Positions 51,764-61,307 of a stretch of DNA of 64,000 bases are shown piece after piece. The DNA is from Desulfosarcina ovata subsp. ovata (GTDB taxonomy: Bacteria; Desulfobacterota; Desulfobacteria; Desulfobacterales; Desulfosarcinaceae): NCBI RefSeq assembly GCF_009689005.1, contig NZ_AP021879.1, forward strand, positions 4,952,652-5,016,651, written 5' to 3'. The stretch's first letter is position 1. The number at the start of each line of letters is the position of its first letter. The notes below the pieces were generated by a model. That model had not been told where the DNA came from, made no database searches, and saw only the letters and a list, made by a program, of their open reading frames with translations. The translations under genes and the position numbers were made by a program.

Positions 51764-52894
51764 TTAGGCGTTCAAAAGCTGGCCGCTCTGGCGGTCGAAG
51801 GCCAGCAGGCGGGTCGGGTTGACCGGTTCGATGCCGAGTGGCCGGCCGGCGTCAAACCTCCGGACCATGGCGCTTTCCACATGCAGGCGCAGTTGCGCTG
51901 CATTATTTTGAACGGTGAGCACGGATTTGAGCCCCAGCGGTTCGATATCGACCAGCGATGCCGAGATGGGGGCATCCTCCAAGGCGGTCAACTTCAGGTT
52001 TTCCGGGCGGATGCCGAGCACAAAATCACATGGCGCGTCGCCCAGGGCCTGTTTCAGATGGGCAGGCACGGGCAACCCGGCTGCTGCGGCATGCATTACC
52101 CCCCCACTGGCGTTGGGCTCATAACGGGCATCGATCAGGTTGATCTGCGGTGCGCCCACGAAGCTGGCGATGTCGCGGTCCAGGGGCTGGTCGTAAAGCT
52201 CTTGGGGCCGGGAGATTTGAACCACGCGGCCGCTGTGCAGCATGATGACCGTGTCGGCAACGGCCAGCGCCTCGTTGAAATCCGGGGTGGCCATTAAAAA
52301 TGTGTACCCCAGCTCGCGTTGCAGCCGTTTCAACTCGGCGCGCAATTCGATTCGCAGCATGGCATCGAGACTTGACAGAGGCTCGTCGAGCAGAAAAAGG
52401 GTGGGGGTGCGGATCAGTGCCCGGCCCAGGGCGATGCGCTGGCGTTCCCCACCGCTCATGGTTTTGGGCAGCCGGTCCAAAAGACGGCTCACCTTGAGGG
52501 TCCGGGCCATTTCAATGACCCGGACTTCGATTTCATCTTTCGGTAGACGACGGATCTTGAGCGGACTGGCGATGTTTTCATAACCGGTTTTATTGGGGTA
52601 GAGGGCCAGGGTGTCGAAGATCATGGCGATATTACGGTCCTTGGGCTCCCATTTTCCCACGTCCCGGCCGGCCAGCAGGACGCGGCCGTTGTCCGGTCGG
52701 TCGAGCCCGGCGATCAGGCGCAGAGTGGTGGTTTTCCCGGCACCGGCCGGACCGAGAATCACGGTCAGGGAGGCTTCCGGTACCGTGAAACTGGCCCGGT
52801 CCAGGGCGGTTGTGCCATGAAAGGATTTGCTCAAAGCCTGGACTTCCAGGATGGCTTGATTCTTTTTTAGGGCGGGCTGCTGTTTTTCCATCAT
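51764..52894 (-). CDS. ABC importer ATPase (GlpS-like) with altered Q- and H-loops
   Basis: 376 residues, carbohydrate-type MalK/UgpC family with C-terminal OB-fold. Walker A is GPAGAGKTT, the signature MSGGERQR is intact, and Walker B is LFLLDEPLSS. The Q-loop reads MIFDTLALYPNKT, with Asp where Gln is expected, and the switch histidine is replaced in MATPDFNEAL. This resembles GlpS of the glycerol importer family. It overlaps the neighbouring ATPase gene in an ATGA junction and should form a heterodimer with it. It is the last gene of the ten-gene operon. Confidence 0.87.
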   Translation of the reverse strand: MMEKQQPALKKNQAILEVQALSKSFHGTTALDRASFTVPEASLTVILGPAGAGKTTTLRLIAGLDRPDNGRVLLAGRDVGKWEPKDRNIAMIFDTLALYPNKTGYENIASPLKIRRLPKDEIEVRVIEMARTLKVSRLLDRLPKTMSGGERQRIALGRALIRTPTLFLLDEPLSSLDAMLRIELRAELKRLQRELGYTFLMATPDFNEALAVADTVIMLHSGRVVQISRPQELYDQPLDRDIASFVGAPQINLIDARYEPNASGGVMHAAAAGLPVPAHLKQALGDAPCDFVLGIRPENLKLTALEDAPISASLVDIEPLGLKSVLTVQNNAAQLRLHVESAMVRRFDAGRPLGIEPVNPTRLLAFDRQSGQLLNA

Positions 52895-53994
52895 TGCACC
52901 TCTGCTTTTGAACCGCCGTCCATGCGTCGATTGGTCTCCCCGTCGAACAGGACCAGGGCGTCGGGATCGACGTCGATACCGATGGTTTCGCCTTCCCCGG
53001 GACAGTCGGTGGAAGCGACCACGATTTTCAGTGCCATCGTGCCGACTTCCACGGTCAGGACAGCCTCCGGCCCGCGGGGTTCCACAAGGCCGACCCGGCC
53101 GGTCCAGTTCGCCGTTTGCGCTGCTGCGACGCGCAGTGATTCAGGACGAATGCCCAGGGTGCATCGGCCTTCAGGCACACCGGTTTGGAAAACCGGAAGG
53201 CTGAATTCAGCGCGACGGAATCGCATGGCGGCCGCATCGGCCTCCAGCGCCCCGGTGATCAGGTTCATTGGCGGCGACCCCAGGAAACTGGCCACGAAGA
53301 CATGCTCGGGCCGGTCGTAAATGGACGCGGTCTCCTCGACCTGCAGGATCTTACCCGCTCGCATCACGGCGATCCGGTCAGCCAGGGAGAGGGCCTCGAT
53401 CTGATCATGGGTGACGTAGATGATCGTGATCCCGATATCGCTCTGCAGGCGCCGTAGTTCCCGGCGCATGGCCAGCCGGGCGGCGGCCTCGAGATTGGAC
53501 AGGGGTTCGTCGAGCAAAAGGATCGACGGCCGGGTGACCAGGGTTCGCCCGATGGCCACCCGCTGCAGTTCGGAACCGCCAAGCTCCTTGACGCGGGCAT
53601 TCAGCCGGTCGCGCATGCCGAGCAGTTCGGCCACCTCGGCCACGGCCCGGTCGATTTCTGGACGGGGGACCTTGCGTACGGCGAGTCCGAAGGCCAGGTT
53701 CTGGCGTACCGTCATGGCGGTGAAGACCGCATAATCCTGAAACACCAGTCCCACGTCGCGCCGACCCGGCGGCAGGCCAAGCACCGACTGGCCGTTGATC
53801 TGGATGTCGCCGGAAGAGGGGTCCTCCAGGCCGACAATCATGTTCAGGGTCGTCGATTTCCCGCAGCCCGAGGGGCCCAGCAGAGCAAGGGTTTCACCGG
53901 CAGCCACGTAAAGATCGATGCCGTCCACGGCCACCACGCTGCCGTCGGCGTACTCTTTTTTCAGGGCGACGAGTTCGAGTCGGGGTCGGGTCAT
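52891..53994 (-). CDS. ABC importer ATPase (GlpT-like) with degenerate signature
   Basis: 367 residues, same MalK/UgpC family. Walker A GPSGCGKST, Q-loop VFQDYAVF, Walker B LLLDEPLSN and switch histidine YVTHDQIEAL are canonical. The signature reads LGGSELQR rather than LSGGQ. Paired with the neighbouring ATPase, this gives one canonical composite site and one degenerate site. The C-terminal third is the usual regulatory OB-fold. It overlaps the permease gene by four bases (ATGA). Confidence 0.88.
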   Translation of the reverse strand: MTRPRLELVALKKEYADGSVVAVDGIDLYVAAGETLALLGPSGCGKSTTLNMIVGLEDPSSGDIQINGQSVLGLPPGRRDVGLVFQDYAVFTAMTVRQNLAFGLAVRKVPRPEIDRAVAEVAELLGMRDRLNARVKELGGSELQRVAIGRTLVTRPSILLLDEPLSNLEAAARLAMRRELRRLQSDIGITIIYVTHDQIEALSLADRIAVMRAGKILQVEETASIYDRPEHVFVASFLGSPPMNLITGALEADAAAMRFRRAEFSLPVFQTGVPEGRCTLGIRPESLRVAAAQTANWTGRVGLVEPRGPEAVLTVEVGTMALKIVVASTDCPGEGETIGIDVDPDALVLFDGETNRRMDGGSKAEVQ

Positions 53995-54851
53995 TGTTTG
54001 ATCGCTCCAAATGTCATGGCCCGAGCCAGATGGGACTGAATATGATATCCCACGAAGACCAGCGGAACCATGGCGAAAACTGCCAGGGCCGCCTGCACGC
54101 CATAAAGGGTCCCGGCCGTCGCGGTCACGTATTTGGCCAGTTGGACGGGGATGGTGCAGACATTTGAATAGGAGAGCACCAGGGCGAACATGAATTCGGA
54201 CCAGTTGAGAATGAAAATAAACATGGTGGTGGCGAACAGGCCGCCCTTGATCAATGGGATGGTCACCGTCAGGTGGGCGGCCAGACGGGATCTGCCGTCG
54301 ATCATGGCGGCCTCCTCGATTTCACGGGGCAGGTCGTCCACGAAACTCTTCAGCATCCAGGTGGAGAAGGGCAGGGTCACCGCCACATAAATGGCAAACA
54401 GCCCGAGATAGCTGTCGATCAGACCGACGTTGGAGAAGATGATCACAAAGGGGACCGCGATGGCCGCCGGCGGGAACATGCGGCCGGAGAGGATGACCAG
54501 CGGAGTCGCCTTGCTGTTGTTGCCGTAGCGCGAGATGCCGATGGCGGCGAACAGGCCGATGATCACCGATGCGAGCGTGGCGCTGACGGTGGCCAGCACG
54601 GATCCGTAGACCGCCTTGGTGGCCGCCTGGCTGACGCCGCCGACACCGTAGGCGCCGAGGGCCTCGGGATCGAAGAGGGTGCGAAAATTGATCAGGGTGG
54701 GCTCCGATGGCACCCAGATGGCCGGTGATGCATTCCAGTCGGTCGGCGGCTTGATGGCCGTCATCACGATCCAGAAAACCGGGAAGAGCACCACAATCAG
54801 GGCCGCCCCCATCAACAGGGCCAGGGGCAGGGAGAGTTTGCGGTTGTTCAT
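53991..54851 (-). CDS. ABC importer permease (MalG-type)
   Basis: 286 residues, six predicted helices. The binding-protein-dependent-transport EAA-like motif is VDDLPREIEEAAMIDGRSRL (about residues 175-194). The N-terminal helix is LALLMGAALIVVLFPVFWIV. It is the second permease of a carbohydrate/polyol-type importer and touches both neighbours by one to four bases. Substrate specificity lies with the binding protein. Confidence 0.9.
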   Translation of the reverse strand: MNNRKLSLPLALLMGAALIVVLFPVFWIVMTAIKPPTDWNASPAIWVPSEPTLINFRTLFDPEALGAYGVGGVSQAATKAVYGSVLATVSATLASVIIGLFAAIGISRYGNNSKATPLVILSGRMFPPAAIAVPFVIIFSNVGLIDSYLGLFAIYVAVTLPFSTWMLKSFVDDLPREIEEAAMIDGRSRLAAHLTVTIPLIKGGLFATTMFIFILNWSEFMFALVLSYSNVCTIPVQLAKYVTATAGTLYGVQAALAVFAMVPLVFVGYHIQSHLARAMTFGAIKQ

Positions 54852-55825
54852 CAGCGACCTGCTTTCATGATCTGCTCCCGGACCGGGACCAGCAGAAGAT
54901 GGATCAGCAGCAATGAGCCGAGCAGCACGATGAATGCGGCGGCGGCGCCGTAAGCGAGCTGAAAGTCGTTAAAGGCCAGTTTGTAGATATAGAGGCTGAT
55001 GGTCTCGGTGGCCGATCCGGGGCCGCCGCGGGTGAGCATGAATACCTCGTCAAAGAGTTTGATGATCTCCATGGAACGGATCACGAAGGCGACGATGATG
55101 ACCGGTTTGAGCATGGGCAGAATGATGCACCAGAACACCTGCCGGGGGCTGGCACCCAGAATTACGGCCGCGCGGACCGGGTTTTCCGGAATGGCGTTGA
55201 GTCCGGAGAGCAGGATCAGGAAGAAGAGCGGTGTCCAGTGCCAGACCTCGGTGAGGATCACCGCCGTCACCGCGCAGGGGGCATTGCGGAACCACTCCAT
55301 GGTGGCTTGGGCACCGAAGAGAAATTCGATGATCTGGTTGACCGGCCCGTTGGTCTGGAAGAGCATCCAGAACGTGTAGCCCACGACTACCGGAAGAATC
55401 ATCATGGGGGTCAGGAAGGCGGAGAAGAGCAACGACTTGCCGCGGAACTCTCGAAGGAAGAGCACGGCCAGGCCCAGCCCGAAGACGAATTCCAGGCTGA
55501 GGCAGACCATTGAAATCAACGCCGTGCGCAGGATCGAATAGACAAAACGGGTGTCGTAGATCAGCAATTCGCTGTAGTTTTCGAACCCTACGAAGGTGGC
55601 ATCAAACAGGGAACCGCGGGTGGGCGACCAGTCGGTGAAGCTCATGTACAGCGCCACCAGGAGCGGAACGACGAGTACCAGGAGCGAGACGATCTGTCCG
55701 GGCAGGACCAGCACCCGTACGAGTCCCTTGAGGCCCAGGCCCGTCGGTGCGCTGGCCGGCGCCGGCGCCGGCTGGGCGGCCGAGGCGGTTTGTGCCCGTG
55801 GGCAGGAAGTAAAAAAGGCAGTCAA
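54851..55825 (-). CDS. ABC importer permease (MalF-type)
   Basis: 324 residues. A long Ala/Pro N-terminal tail precedes six helices. The EAA-type loop contains LNAIPENPVRAAVILGASPR. The TTG start at 55825 is supported by GAGGTGA four bases upstream. It is transcribed about 125 bases after the binding-protein gene and overlaps the second permease by one base (TGATG). Confidence 0.88.
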   Translation of the reverse strand: MTAFFTSCPRAQTASAAQPAPAPASAPTGLGLKGLVRVLVLPGQIVSLLVLVVPLLVALYMSFTDWSPTRGSLFDATFVGFENYSELLIYDTRFVYSILRTALISMVCLSLEFVFGLGLAVLFLREFRGKSLLFSAFLTPMMILPVVVGYTFWMLFQTNGPVNQIIEFLFGAQATMEWFRNAPCAVTAVILTEVWHWTPLFFLILLSGLNAIPENPVRAAVILGASPRQVFWCIILPMLKPVIIVAFVIRSMEIIKLFDEVFMLTRGGPGSATETISLYIYKLAFNDFQLAYGAAAAFIVLLGSLLLIHLLLVPVREQIMKAGR

Positions 55826-55950
55826 TCGATCACCTCATTTTTCAGACGCTGAGATCGGTTCGGTGTTCACCCGGTCGGCCATTTGGCGGCCCCTGCGGGC
55901 GTCGAGATACAGCAGGGGCCGCCGTATACCAGCGGGAAGAGGGACCGGGG

Positions 55951-57516
55951 CTACCACTTGTCGGCGCCGCTGGCCTTTTTGATCGGCTCGGCGAGATTCC
56001 GGGCCAGGGCCAGCCACGATTTTTGCACCTTCTCGCGGCCGATGCGGCGGGTGATGCGGTCGAATTTGCGGGCCGCATCGTCCAGGGCCTTTTTGGGCTT
56101 TTTCGCACCGGTCATGCAGGCGTGGACCTCCTTGTCCAGGGCGTCCTGGTACTCGAACCCGCCCGGCAGACAGAAGTCGGGGACCGTGTTGACCATGTTG
56201 TCGTACAGCGTTTCCAGGTATTCCGGCGAGTAGGTGTCGATCAGCCGCTGGGTGGGCGCCTTCATGTGGTTGACACGGTACGGATCGGAGTATCCGCCAA
56301 GATAGGGGATGGCATCCGCCGAGATGGTCGGCGAGGTCATCCACTGGGCGTAGGCGTAAGAGAGCTCGGGGTTGGCCGAGTACTTGGAAACGGCATAGCC
56401 GTATCCCCAGCAGAAGAGGCCCGCATAGAGCTGCTGGCCGTCCTTGAGGGTGTCGGCCGGCATGACCGTGGCCGCGATTTTGCCGGTGGTCGCCGGACCG
56501 GTGGAGGGCGCCTTGGAGTACTTGAAACCCGAGGGCCAGACGATGTTCATGAATCCCTCGCCCCGGCCGAAGGCGTTGTAGTTGGAGGACCAGGTGAAAC
56601 TGAAGGCGTCGGGATGCAGGTAGGGATTCATGGCCAGCATGTCTTCCAGGGCAGCCACGCCTTCCTCGGTGTTGAAGGTGGGGTTCATTTCGTTGTCGAA
56701 GTAGAGGCGCCCCTTGGACACCAGGCGCTGCATGAACATCCATTTGACGTAATACGGTGAGCGGTACTCCAGGCTACCATAGAACCCGTTGGCCGGATCG
56801 TGCATGAACTGGGCGAGGTTGAAGTACTCTTTCCAGGTGTTGGGGACGGCAAGGGGATAGCCGTACTTATCCTCGAACGCCTTCTGCTTGTCCGCATTCT
56901 TCAGGTGGTCGTCGCGGCACAGGAGCGTGATCTGATCACCGTCGTTGAGCAGACCGGCCACGCGGCCGTTGTAAAGCTGAGCATGGTGGCTGGCCGGGAA
57001 GACGACCCCCCACTCCTTGTTGAAAATTTCCGGATCGTATTGATCCACCCAGTCGGTCAGATCGAAGATGACCCCCGAATCGATCCAGTCCGGGTAGGAC
57101 ATGGCCGTGGGCATCATTACATCGTAGCGTCCGGTCTTGGCGACAGCCTCCTGCATCCCTTTGGTGTGGACCACCTCATCGGGCTCTTCGATGAACTCCA
57201 GGGTAATGCCCAGCTCGTTTTTCCATTTTTCGGTATAGGGTTTCATGTTGCCGATGGAACCGGTGGGAATCAAAAGGGTCAGGGTTTTTTTGGTGGCTTT
57301 GGCCGCAGCCGTCTTGGCCAGTGCCCAGGCCCGTTCTTCCGGTCCGGCAATGGCGCTGAACGCCTTGCTCGCTCCCAGCGGTGAAAGGCTGACCGCGTTG
57401 GCCACCAGTGCCGAAACGCCCAAGAAGGTCATTTTTTTCAGAAAGTTACGGCGGTTCATACCCCCGGCATCGTATTGACTGCACAGGTTTTCGATTTTCT
57501 GCTTTTTCAGTTCCAT
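55951..57516 (-). CDS. Tat-like exported ABC substrate-binding protein (GlpV-like)
   Basis: 521 residues, longer than usual binding proteins and similar in size and order to glycerol-importer GlpV. The N-terminus has a twin-arginine leader (MNRRNFLKKMTFLGVSALVA, starting near residue 20) behind an unusual 19-residue charged extension. The mature part is a type I/extracellular solute-binding fold (TLLIPTGSIGNMKPYTEKW, SYPDWIDSGVIFDLTDW). The start at 57516 has GAGGAGG. Specificity is uncertain: glycerol-like polyol by analogy, but the operon's ligase and acylase suggest an amide or amine compound. Confidence 0.85.
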   Translation of the reverse strand: MELKKQKIENLCSQYDAGGMNRRNFLKKMTFLGVSALVANAVSLSPLGASKAFSAIAGPEERAWALAKTAAAKATKKTLTLLIPTGSIGNMKPYTEKWKNELGITLEFIEEPDEVVHTKGMQEAVAKTGRYDVMMPTAMSYPDWIDSGVIFDLTDWVDQYDPEIFNKEWGVVFPASHHAQLYNGRVAGLLNDGDQITLLCRDDHLKNADKQKAFEDKYGYPLAVPNTWKEYFNLAQFMHDPANGFYGSLEYRSPYYVKWMFMQRLVSKGRLYFDNEMNPTFNTEEGVAALEDMLAMNPYLHPDAFSFTWSSNYNAFGRGEGFMNIVWPSGFKYSKAPSTGPATTGKIAATVMPADTLKDGQQLYAGLFCWGYGYAVSKYSANPELSYAYAQWMTSPTISADAIPYLGGYSDPYRVNHMKAPTQRLIDTYSPEYLETLYDNMVNTVPDFCLPGGFEYQDALDKEVHACMTGAKKPKKALDDAARKFDRITRRIGREKVQKSWLALARNLAEPIKKASGADKW

Positions 57517-57559
57517 GGGTGCCTCCTCCTCAAGTGATGTGGGGTTGATATCCATAACC

Positions 57560-58342
57560 TTATCTCTCCCGGTTTCTGAAAATGGGGGGCCGGCAGGCCA
57601 GTGCCAGCCAGTTTTCCGCAATGGCGCGGCAATACGCCTCGGATGCGGCGATGTGTTCGGGCAGTTCGTCCAGAAGCCGGTCGATCCAGGCATCGTCAAA
57701 CTGCCGGCGGTAAGCCACGTAAGTCCCGATTTCATCATCCCTGAACATGGTGATCCACTGCCGGACGGTTTTTTCGTCGACTTCCGGGTGGGGCTGAAAA
57801 CCATAGGCACGGTGGCCGATCCGGAAACACTGATGGGGGCATTGATCCCCCTGAATCAAGAGGACCGCCGTTTCGGGGAGCGTGAAGGTATCCTCGTGAA
57901 AGGCCATCAAGGGGGGCAGGTCGATGCCCCTTAGCAGGGGGTCGCGTTGCCCCTCGCGGGTCAGGCAATGCTGGATGAAACCAAACTCCAGAACGCCGAG
58001 TGGCTCGGTGCGTCCCCCATAGGCCCGAGCCAGCAACTGGGCGCCGAGGCAGATCCCGGCCACGGGTTTTTCCTGCCGGTCGAATTGCCGCATCAACGTC
58101 ATCAGGGCCATGAAGTGAGGACCGGCGGCATCATCGAAAGCGTGTTGCGGTCCGCCGAGAACGACCAACCCATCGAAAGCGTCCGGCGCGACGGGCAGGG
58201 CCGCGTTTTCCAGCGGACGGATCGTAGTCAGCATTGCGCCGTGCCGCTGCAGACTGTCGCAGAAATTACCCCCAGGCGCCTGATCACTGTGCTGGACCAC
58301 CAGGATGCGTGCCCGGCTGCGGGATGTGCTAAACAGGCTCAC
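57560..58342 (-). CDS. Class I glutamine amidotransferase-like protein
   Basis: 260 residues. The catalytic triad pattern is VAGICLGAQLLARA (nucleophile Cys) and YGFQPHPEVD with a downstream acidic residue (Glu in HPEVDE). The N-terminal IRPLENAALPVAPD and VVLGGPQHAF are typical of GMP-synthase-like amidotransferases. Hydrolysis of a glutamine or gamma-glutamyl amide is the expected chemistry. The GTG start overlaps the molybdoenzyme stop by 14 bases. Related proteins include those that cleave gamma-glutamyl intermediates, fitting a ligase/hydrolase pathway. Confidence 0.85.
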   Translation of the reverse strand: MSLFSTSRSRARILVVQHSDQAPGGNFCDSLQRHGAMLTTIRPLENAALPVAPDAFDGLVVLGGPQHAFDDAAGPHFMALMTLMRQFDRQEKPVAGICLGAQLLARAYGGRTEPLGVLEFGFIQHCLTREGQRDPLLRGIDLPPLMAFHEDTFTLPETAVLLIQGDQCPHQCFRIGHRAYGFQPHPEVDEKTVRQWITMFRDDEIGTYVAYRRQFDDAWIDRLLDELPEHIAASEAYCRAIAENWLALACRPPIFRNRER

Positions 58343-60308
58343 CGGTTTCCTCCATGCATGCGTGGACAGACACCCGGGTGTCGTAATACGGGGTTCCGTC
58401 GCCCACCCGGCTGACCCGGTCCGGGGTCAGACGGTTCAGGCCGTGGCCGGCTTTGATCCAGCCGCCGCGCTCGGCCACCAGACAGTCCGGACGGACGTCT
58501 GGATCGATTTTCAAGCGCGCTTTCAACTGGCCTGCCGGGCTGGAAACGATGGCCAACCCATTGTCCCGCAGCCTGCATCCGGCCGCCGTCTGCGGGTGAA
58601 TCCGGATCACGGGCAGAGGTGAATGCTCGGCAAGGGTTCGTTCCGAACAGAGGAAATGGTGGGGAGCGACGGTTAACAGCGTCAGGGGGTAGTCCGGGAC
58701 CGACGGTTTGAGGGCTTCAGGATCAAATTCGGTCATGAACTCGAACTTGCCCGAGGCGGTAGGAAAGATTCCGTCCATGTACGGGGCCATGGGGGCCTCC
58801 AGACGAAAGGGGCCGATTTTCAATTGCGCCATGCTGCAGCCCTGCCGACGGATCGGTGTGCAGATGTCGTGCAGCCAGTCGTCCACGCTACGTCGGAACT
58901 GCCTGGCAAAGGCAAACCGGTCGGCCAAGCCGCAGAACATCTCGAATTCCGACCGGCATTCGCCCACCGGCGCGATGGCCCGGTTGACCGGTCCCACATA
59001 GTTGTGGCCGTAAGTGGCCATGACGTCCTGCTCTTCAAGAAACGTAGTTGCCGGCAGGAAAACATGGGCCTGATCGGCGGTATCATCGAGAAAGTGTCCC
59101 GAATAGACCACGAATTCGGTATGGGCGAACGCTCTGGCCACCTTGTCCGAGCGGGGGGCCATGCACACCGGATTGGCCGCGGTGACGAAAATCATGCGGA
59201 TTTCAGGATTGACGGCATTTTGGATTTCATCGCCGATGGCCGGCATCAAAAGGGTGCGCCGGGGGGGATTGAGATGGTCTCCCCAGTACTGCGGATCATA
59301 GGGACCGTACTCTTCGAATCCCTGGCTGACGCCGCCTCCGGGAACCCCGATGTTGCCGCAGATGGCCGCCAGGGCGTCGATGGCGCGGATGGAATAGTGG
59401 GCGTACTCGTGACGGTGCAGGCCCCAGCCCAGAAGAATGGATGCGGGTTTGCGGACGATGAGCACATCGGCCAAGAAACGCGCATCCGCCCGGCTGACGC
59501 CGGCCAGGCGGCAGAGTTCCTCAACGCTGAAACGGTCGAGGAGCGCTTTGAACCGCTCGGCGCCCAGGCAGTGGTTTTCGAGAAACGGCCTGGCTTCAGC
59601 TCCCTGGGCGTAGACCTGTTTGGCCGCGGCCATGGCCAGGTAGACGTCCCGGCCCGGCACCGGCGCAATGTGACGGTCAGCCAGGGCCGCGGAGCGGTTT
59701 TTGTACGGATCCACGAGGATGATCGTGCCGCCCCGTTTTTTAATCGCCCGGATGATCGGCACCAGGCTGATGTTGGTGGAGACCGGGTTGCGGCCCCACA
59801 GGATCATGGCGTTGCTGTTGTAATGATCCAGGGGGTCGTGGGAGATCCGGTCGCCCAGGTCAAGGTTCTGGGACGCCTGCCCGGTGCCGCCGCACAGGGA
59901 TCCGCGCAGGGTGGTGACACCGCCCAACAGATTGAAAAAATAACGGTTGAGCAATTTAAGGGCGGTCCGTTCACCGTACCCCTGATAGTAGAGGATCGCT
60001 TCGGGTCCGTCCGCGTCCACGATGGTGGTGATGGTTTCGGCGATGCGATCGAAAACCTGGTCCCAGGTGGCCCGCTGCCAGGCACCGCTTTTGCGGGTGG
60101 TGCGCATCATCGGGTGCCGCACGCGTTCCGGACTGTAGACCCGGTCGATGTAACGGGCGGCCTTGACACAGGTGTGGCCCCGGGTCAGCGGGTGCTTGGT
60201 CGCGCCTCTGAGTTTGACCAGCCGGCCCCCTTCGACCACGGCTGTCAGGCCGCAGGTGTTGGGGCAGTCCCGGGTACAGGTGGTGTATATGCATTCAGAG
60301 GTTTTCAT
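58329..60308 (-). CDS. Molybdopterin oxidoreductase (DMSO-reductase superfamily)
   Basis: About 659 residues. An N-terminal [4Fe-4S] motif (CTRDCPNTCGL, with the fourth Cys in GHTCVKAARY) precedes molybdopterin-binding domains: ILWGRNPVSTNISL, LLGWGLHRHEYAHYSIRAID, CGNIGVPGGGVSQG, and VFLPATTFLEEQDVMATYG. The C-terminal beta-barrel includes VIRIHPQTAAGCRLRD. There is no Tat signal, so it is probably cytoplasmic. The molybdenum ligand cannot be assigned with certainty; the Cys in GSLCGGTGQ is a candidate. Start and stop overlap both neighbours by about 14 bases. MobB (18649-19140) could serve its cofactor. Confidence 0.9.
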   Translation of the reverse strand: MKTSECIYTTCTRDCPNTCGLTAVVEGGRLVKLRGATKHPLTRGHTCVKAARYIDRVYSPERVRHPMMRTTRKSGAWQRATWDQVFDRIAETITTIVDADGPEAILYYQGYGERTALKLLNRYFFNLLGGVTTLRGSLCGGTGQASQNLDLGDRISHDPLDHYNSNAMILWGRNPVSTNISLVPIIRAIKKRGGTIILVDPYKNRSAALADRHIAPVPGRDVYLAMAAAKQVYAQGAEARPFLENHCLGAERFKALLDRFSVEELCRLAGVSRADARFLADVLIVRKPASILLGWGLHRHEYAHYSIRAIDALAAICGNIGVPGGGVSQGFEEYGPYDPQYWGDHLNPPRRTLLMPAIGDEIQNAVNPEIRMIFVTAANPVCMAPRSDKVARAFAHTEFVVYSGHFLDDTADQAHVFLPATTFLEEQDVMATYGHNYVGPVNRAIAPVGECRSEFEMFCGLADRFAFARQFRRSVDDWLHDICTPIRRQGCSMAQLKIGPFRLEAPMAPYMDGIFPTASGKFEFMTEFDPEALKPSVPDYPLTLLTVAPHHFLCSERTLAEHSPLPVIRIHPQTAAGCRLRDNGLAIVSSPAGQLKARLKIDPDVRPDCLVAERGGWIKAGHGLNRLTPDRVSRVGDGTPYYDTRVSVHACMEETGEPV

Positions 60309-61287
60309 GGGCAAATGGGCTCGTTTCGGGTTTGGGTTGGGGGGCGCACAGGTTCGTTACCGGTGCCTCCGGGCGCAGGGCCATGCAGCCGCCCTGGCAG
60401 GTCCGCATGAATTCGGCGCAGGTCAGACATCCGGGATCGGTACCGGCAAATCGTCTGTCGCGCACCCGATTGGCAAAATGCTGCATCAGCGCGAAGGTGT
60501 CGGCAAAGGCGGTGACATCGGGGACCCGCACGTCATGCAGCGGCAGGCAATAGGATGCCGACAGGTCCGGATGAATGTCGATGGACGGATGACAGATGCC
60601 GGTAAACTTCATGGAGACCCGTTCAAGAAAGCGGCGCTGCGCCGGCGTCAGGTCGCACAGTCGCAGGCAGCAGTCCAGGCCGGTGCGTATCCCGTGGGCT
60701 TCGCATTTCTCGACAAAGGTGACCACGTGGGCCAGGGTATCGCGGACCTGGTCCGAGGTGAAAAATGCATTGGTGCCGTTGCGGCCGGGACGCGAAATAT
60801 CATAGCGCACCGACCGGACACCATAGTGCCGGGCGGCCTCGATAAGATAATCGTGATCGAGGCCACCCGGTGCGAAGTTTTTGGAAAAGGTGATCCGCGC
60901 GCCCTGTGCGGCCAGGCGGGAAAGGGCGGCCTGCAGCTTCCGCCGCTGTGCTGGGGCATATCCGGCGGGGTTGTTGTAGTTGACCACGAAATTGACCACC
61001 GATCCGGTCAGGCGGTCGGCCAGGTCCGGGCCGAACAGGCCGTTGGTGAAAAGAATCGGGGCGATCCCCGTGGCGCTGGCCGCCTCGATCATCGCGGCAA
61101 GTCCGCCGTGCAGGGTGGGTTCTCCGCCGATAAAGGCTGCCGCCGGAACGTTGGCCCGCCGCATCCAGGCCAGCAGGCGGTTGAAAGTCTCCGTTCGCAT
61201 GTCATCCGGGTAGAGGTCGGCCAGTTCCCTGGCAAAGCAGTACCCGCAGGCGAGGTTGCAACGGTAGGTGACGAATAGATTGATCAT
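60295..61287 (-). CDS. Radical SAM protein with C-terminal cysteine-rich (SPASM-like) region
   Basis: 330 residues. The radical SAM motif is TYRCNLACGYCFAREL (about residues 5-20), and FIGGEPTLHGG follows near 52. The C-terminal part has CCLRLCDLT, ICHPSIDIHPDLSASYCLPL and CLTCAEFMRTCQGGCMALRP, like a SPASM or twitch auxiliary-cluster domain. Substrate unknown. The ATG at 61287 is chosen as conserved sequence begins there and it lies 20 bases past the acylase stop. The overlap with the molybdoenzyme gene suggests joint function, perhaps modification or maturation of that enzyme or of a pathway intermediate. Confidence 0.85.
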   Translation of the reverse strand: MINLFVTYRCNLACGYCFARELADLYPDDMRTETFNRLLAWMRRANVPAAAFIGGEPTLHGGLAAMIEAASATGIAPILFTNGLFGPDLADRLTGSVVNFVVNYNNPAGYAPAQRRKLQAALSRLAAQGARITFSKNFAPGGLDHDYLIEAARHYGVRSVRYDISRPGRNGTNAFFTSDQVRDTLAHVVTFVEKCEAHGIRTGLDCCLRLCDLTPAQRRFLERVSMKFTGICHPSIDIHPDLSASYCLPLHDVRVPDVTAFADTFALMQHFANRVRDRRFAGTDPGCLTCAEFMRTCQGGCMALRPEAPVTNLCAPQPKPETSPFAHENL

Positions 61288-61307
61288 GACGTTAAAATCC
61301 GTGCGGA

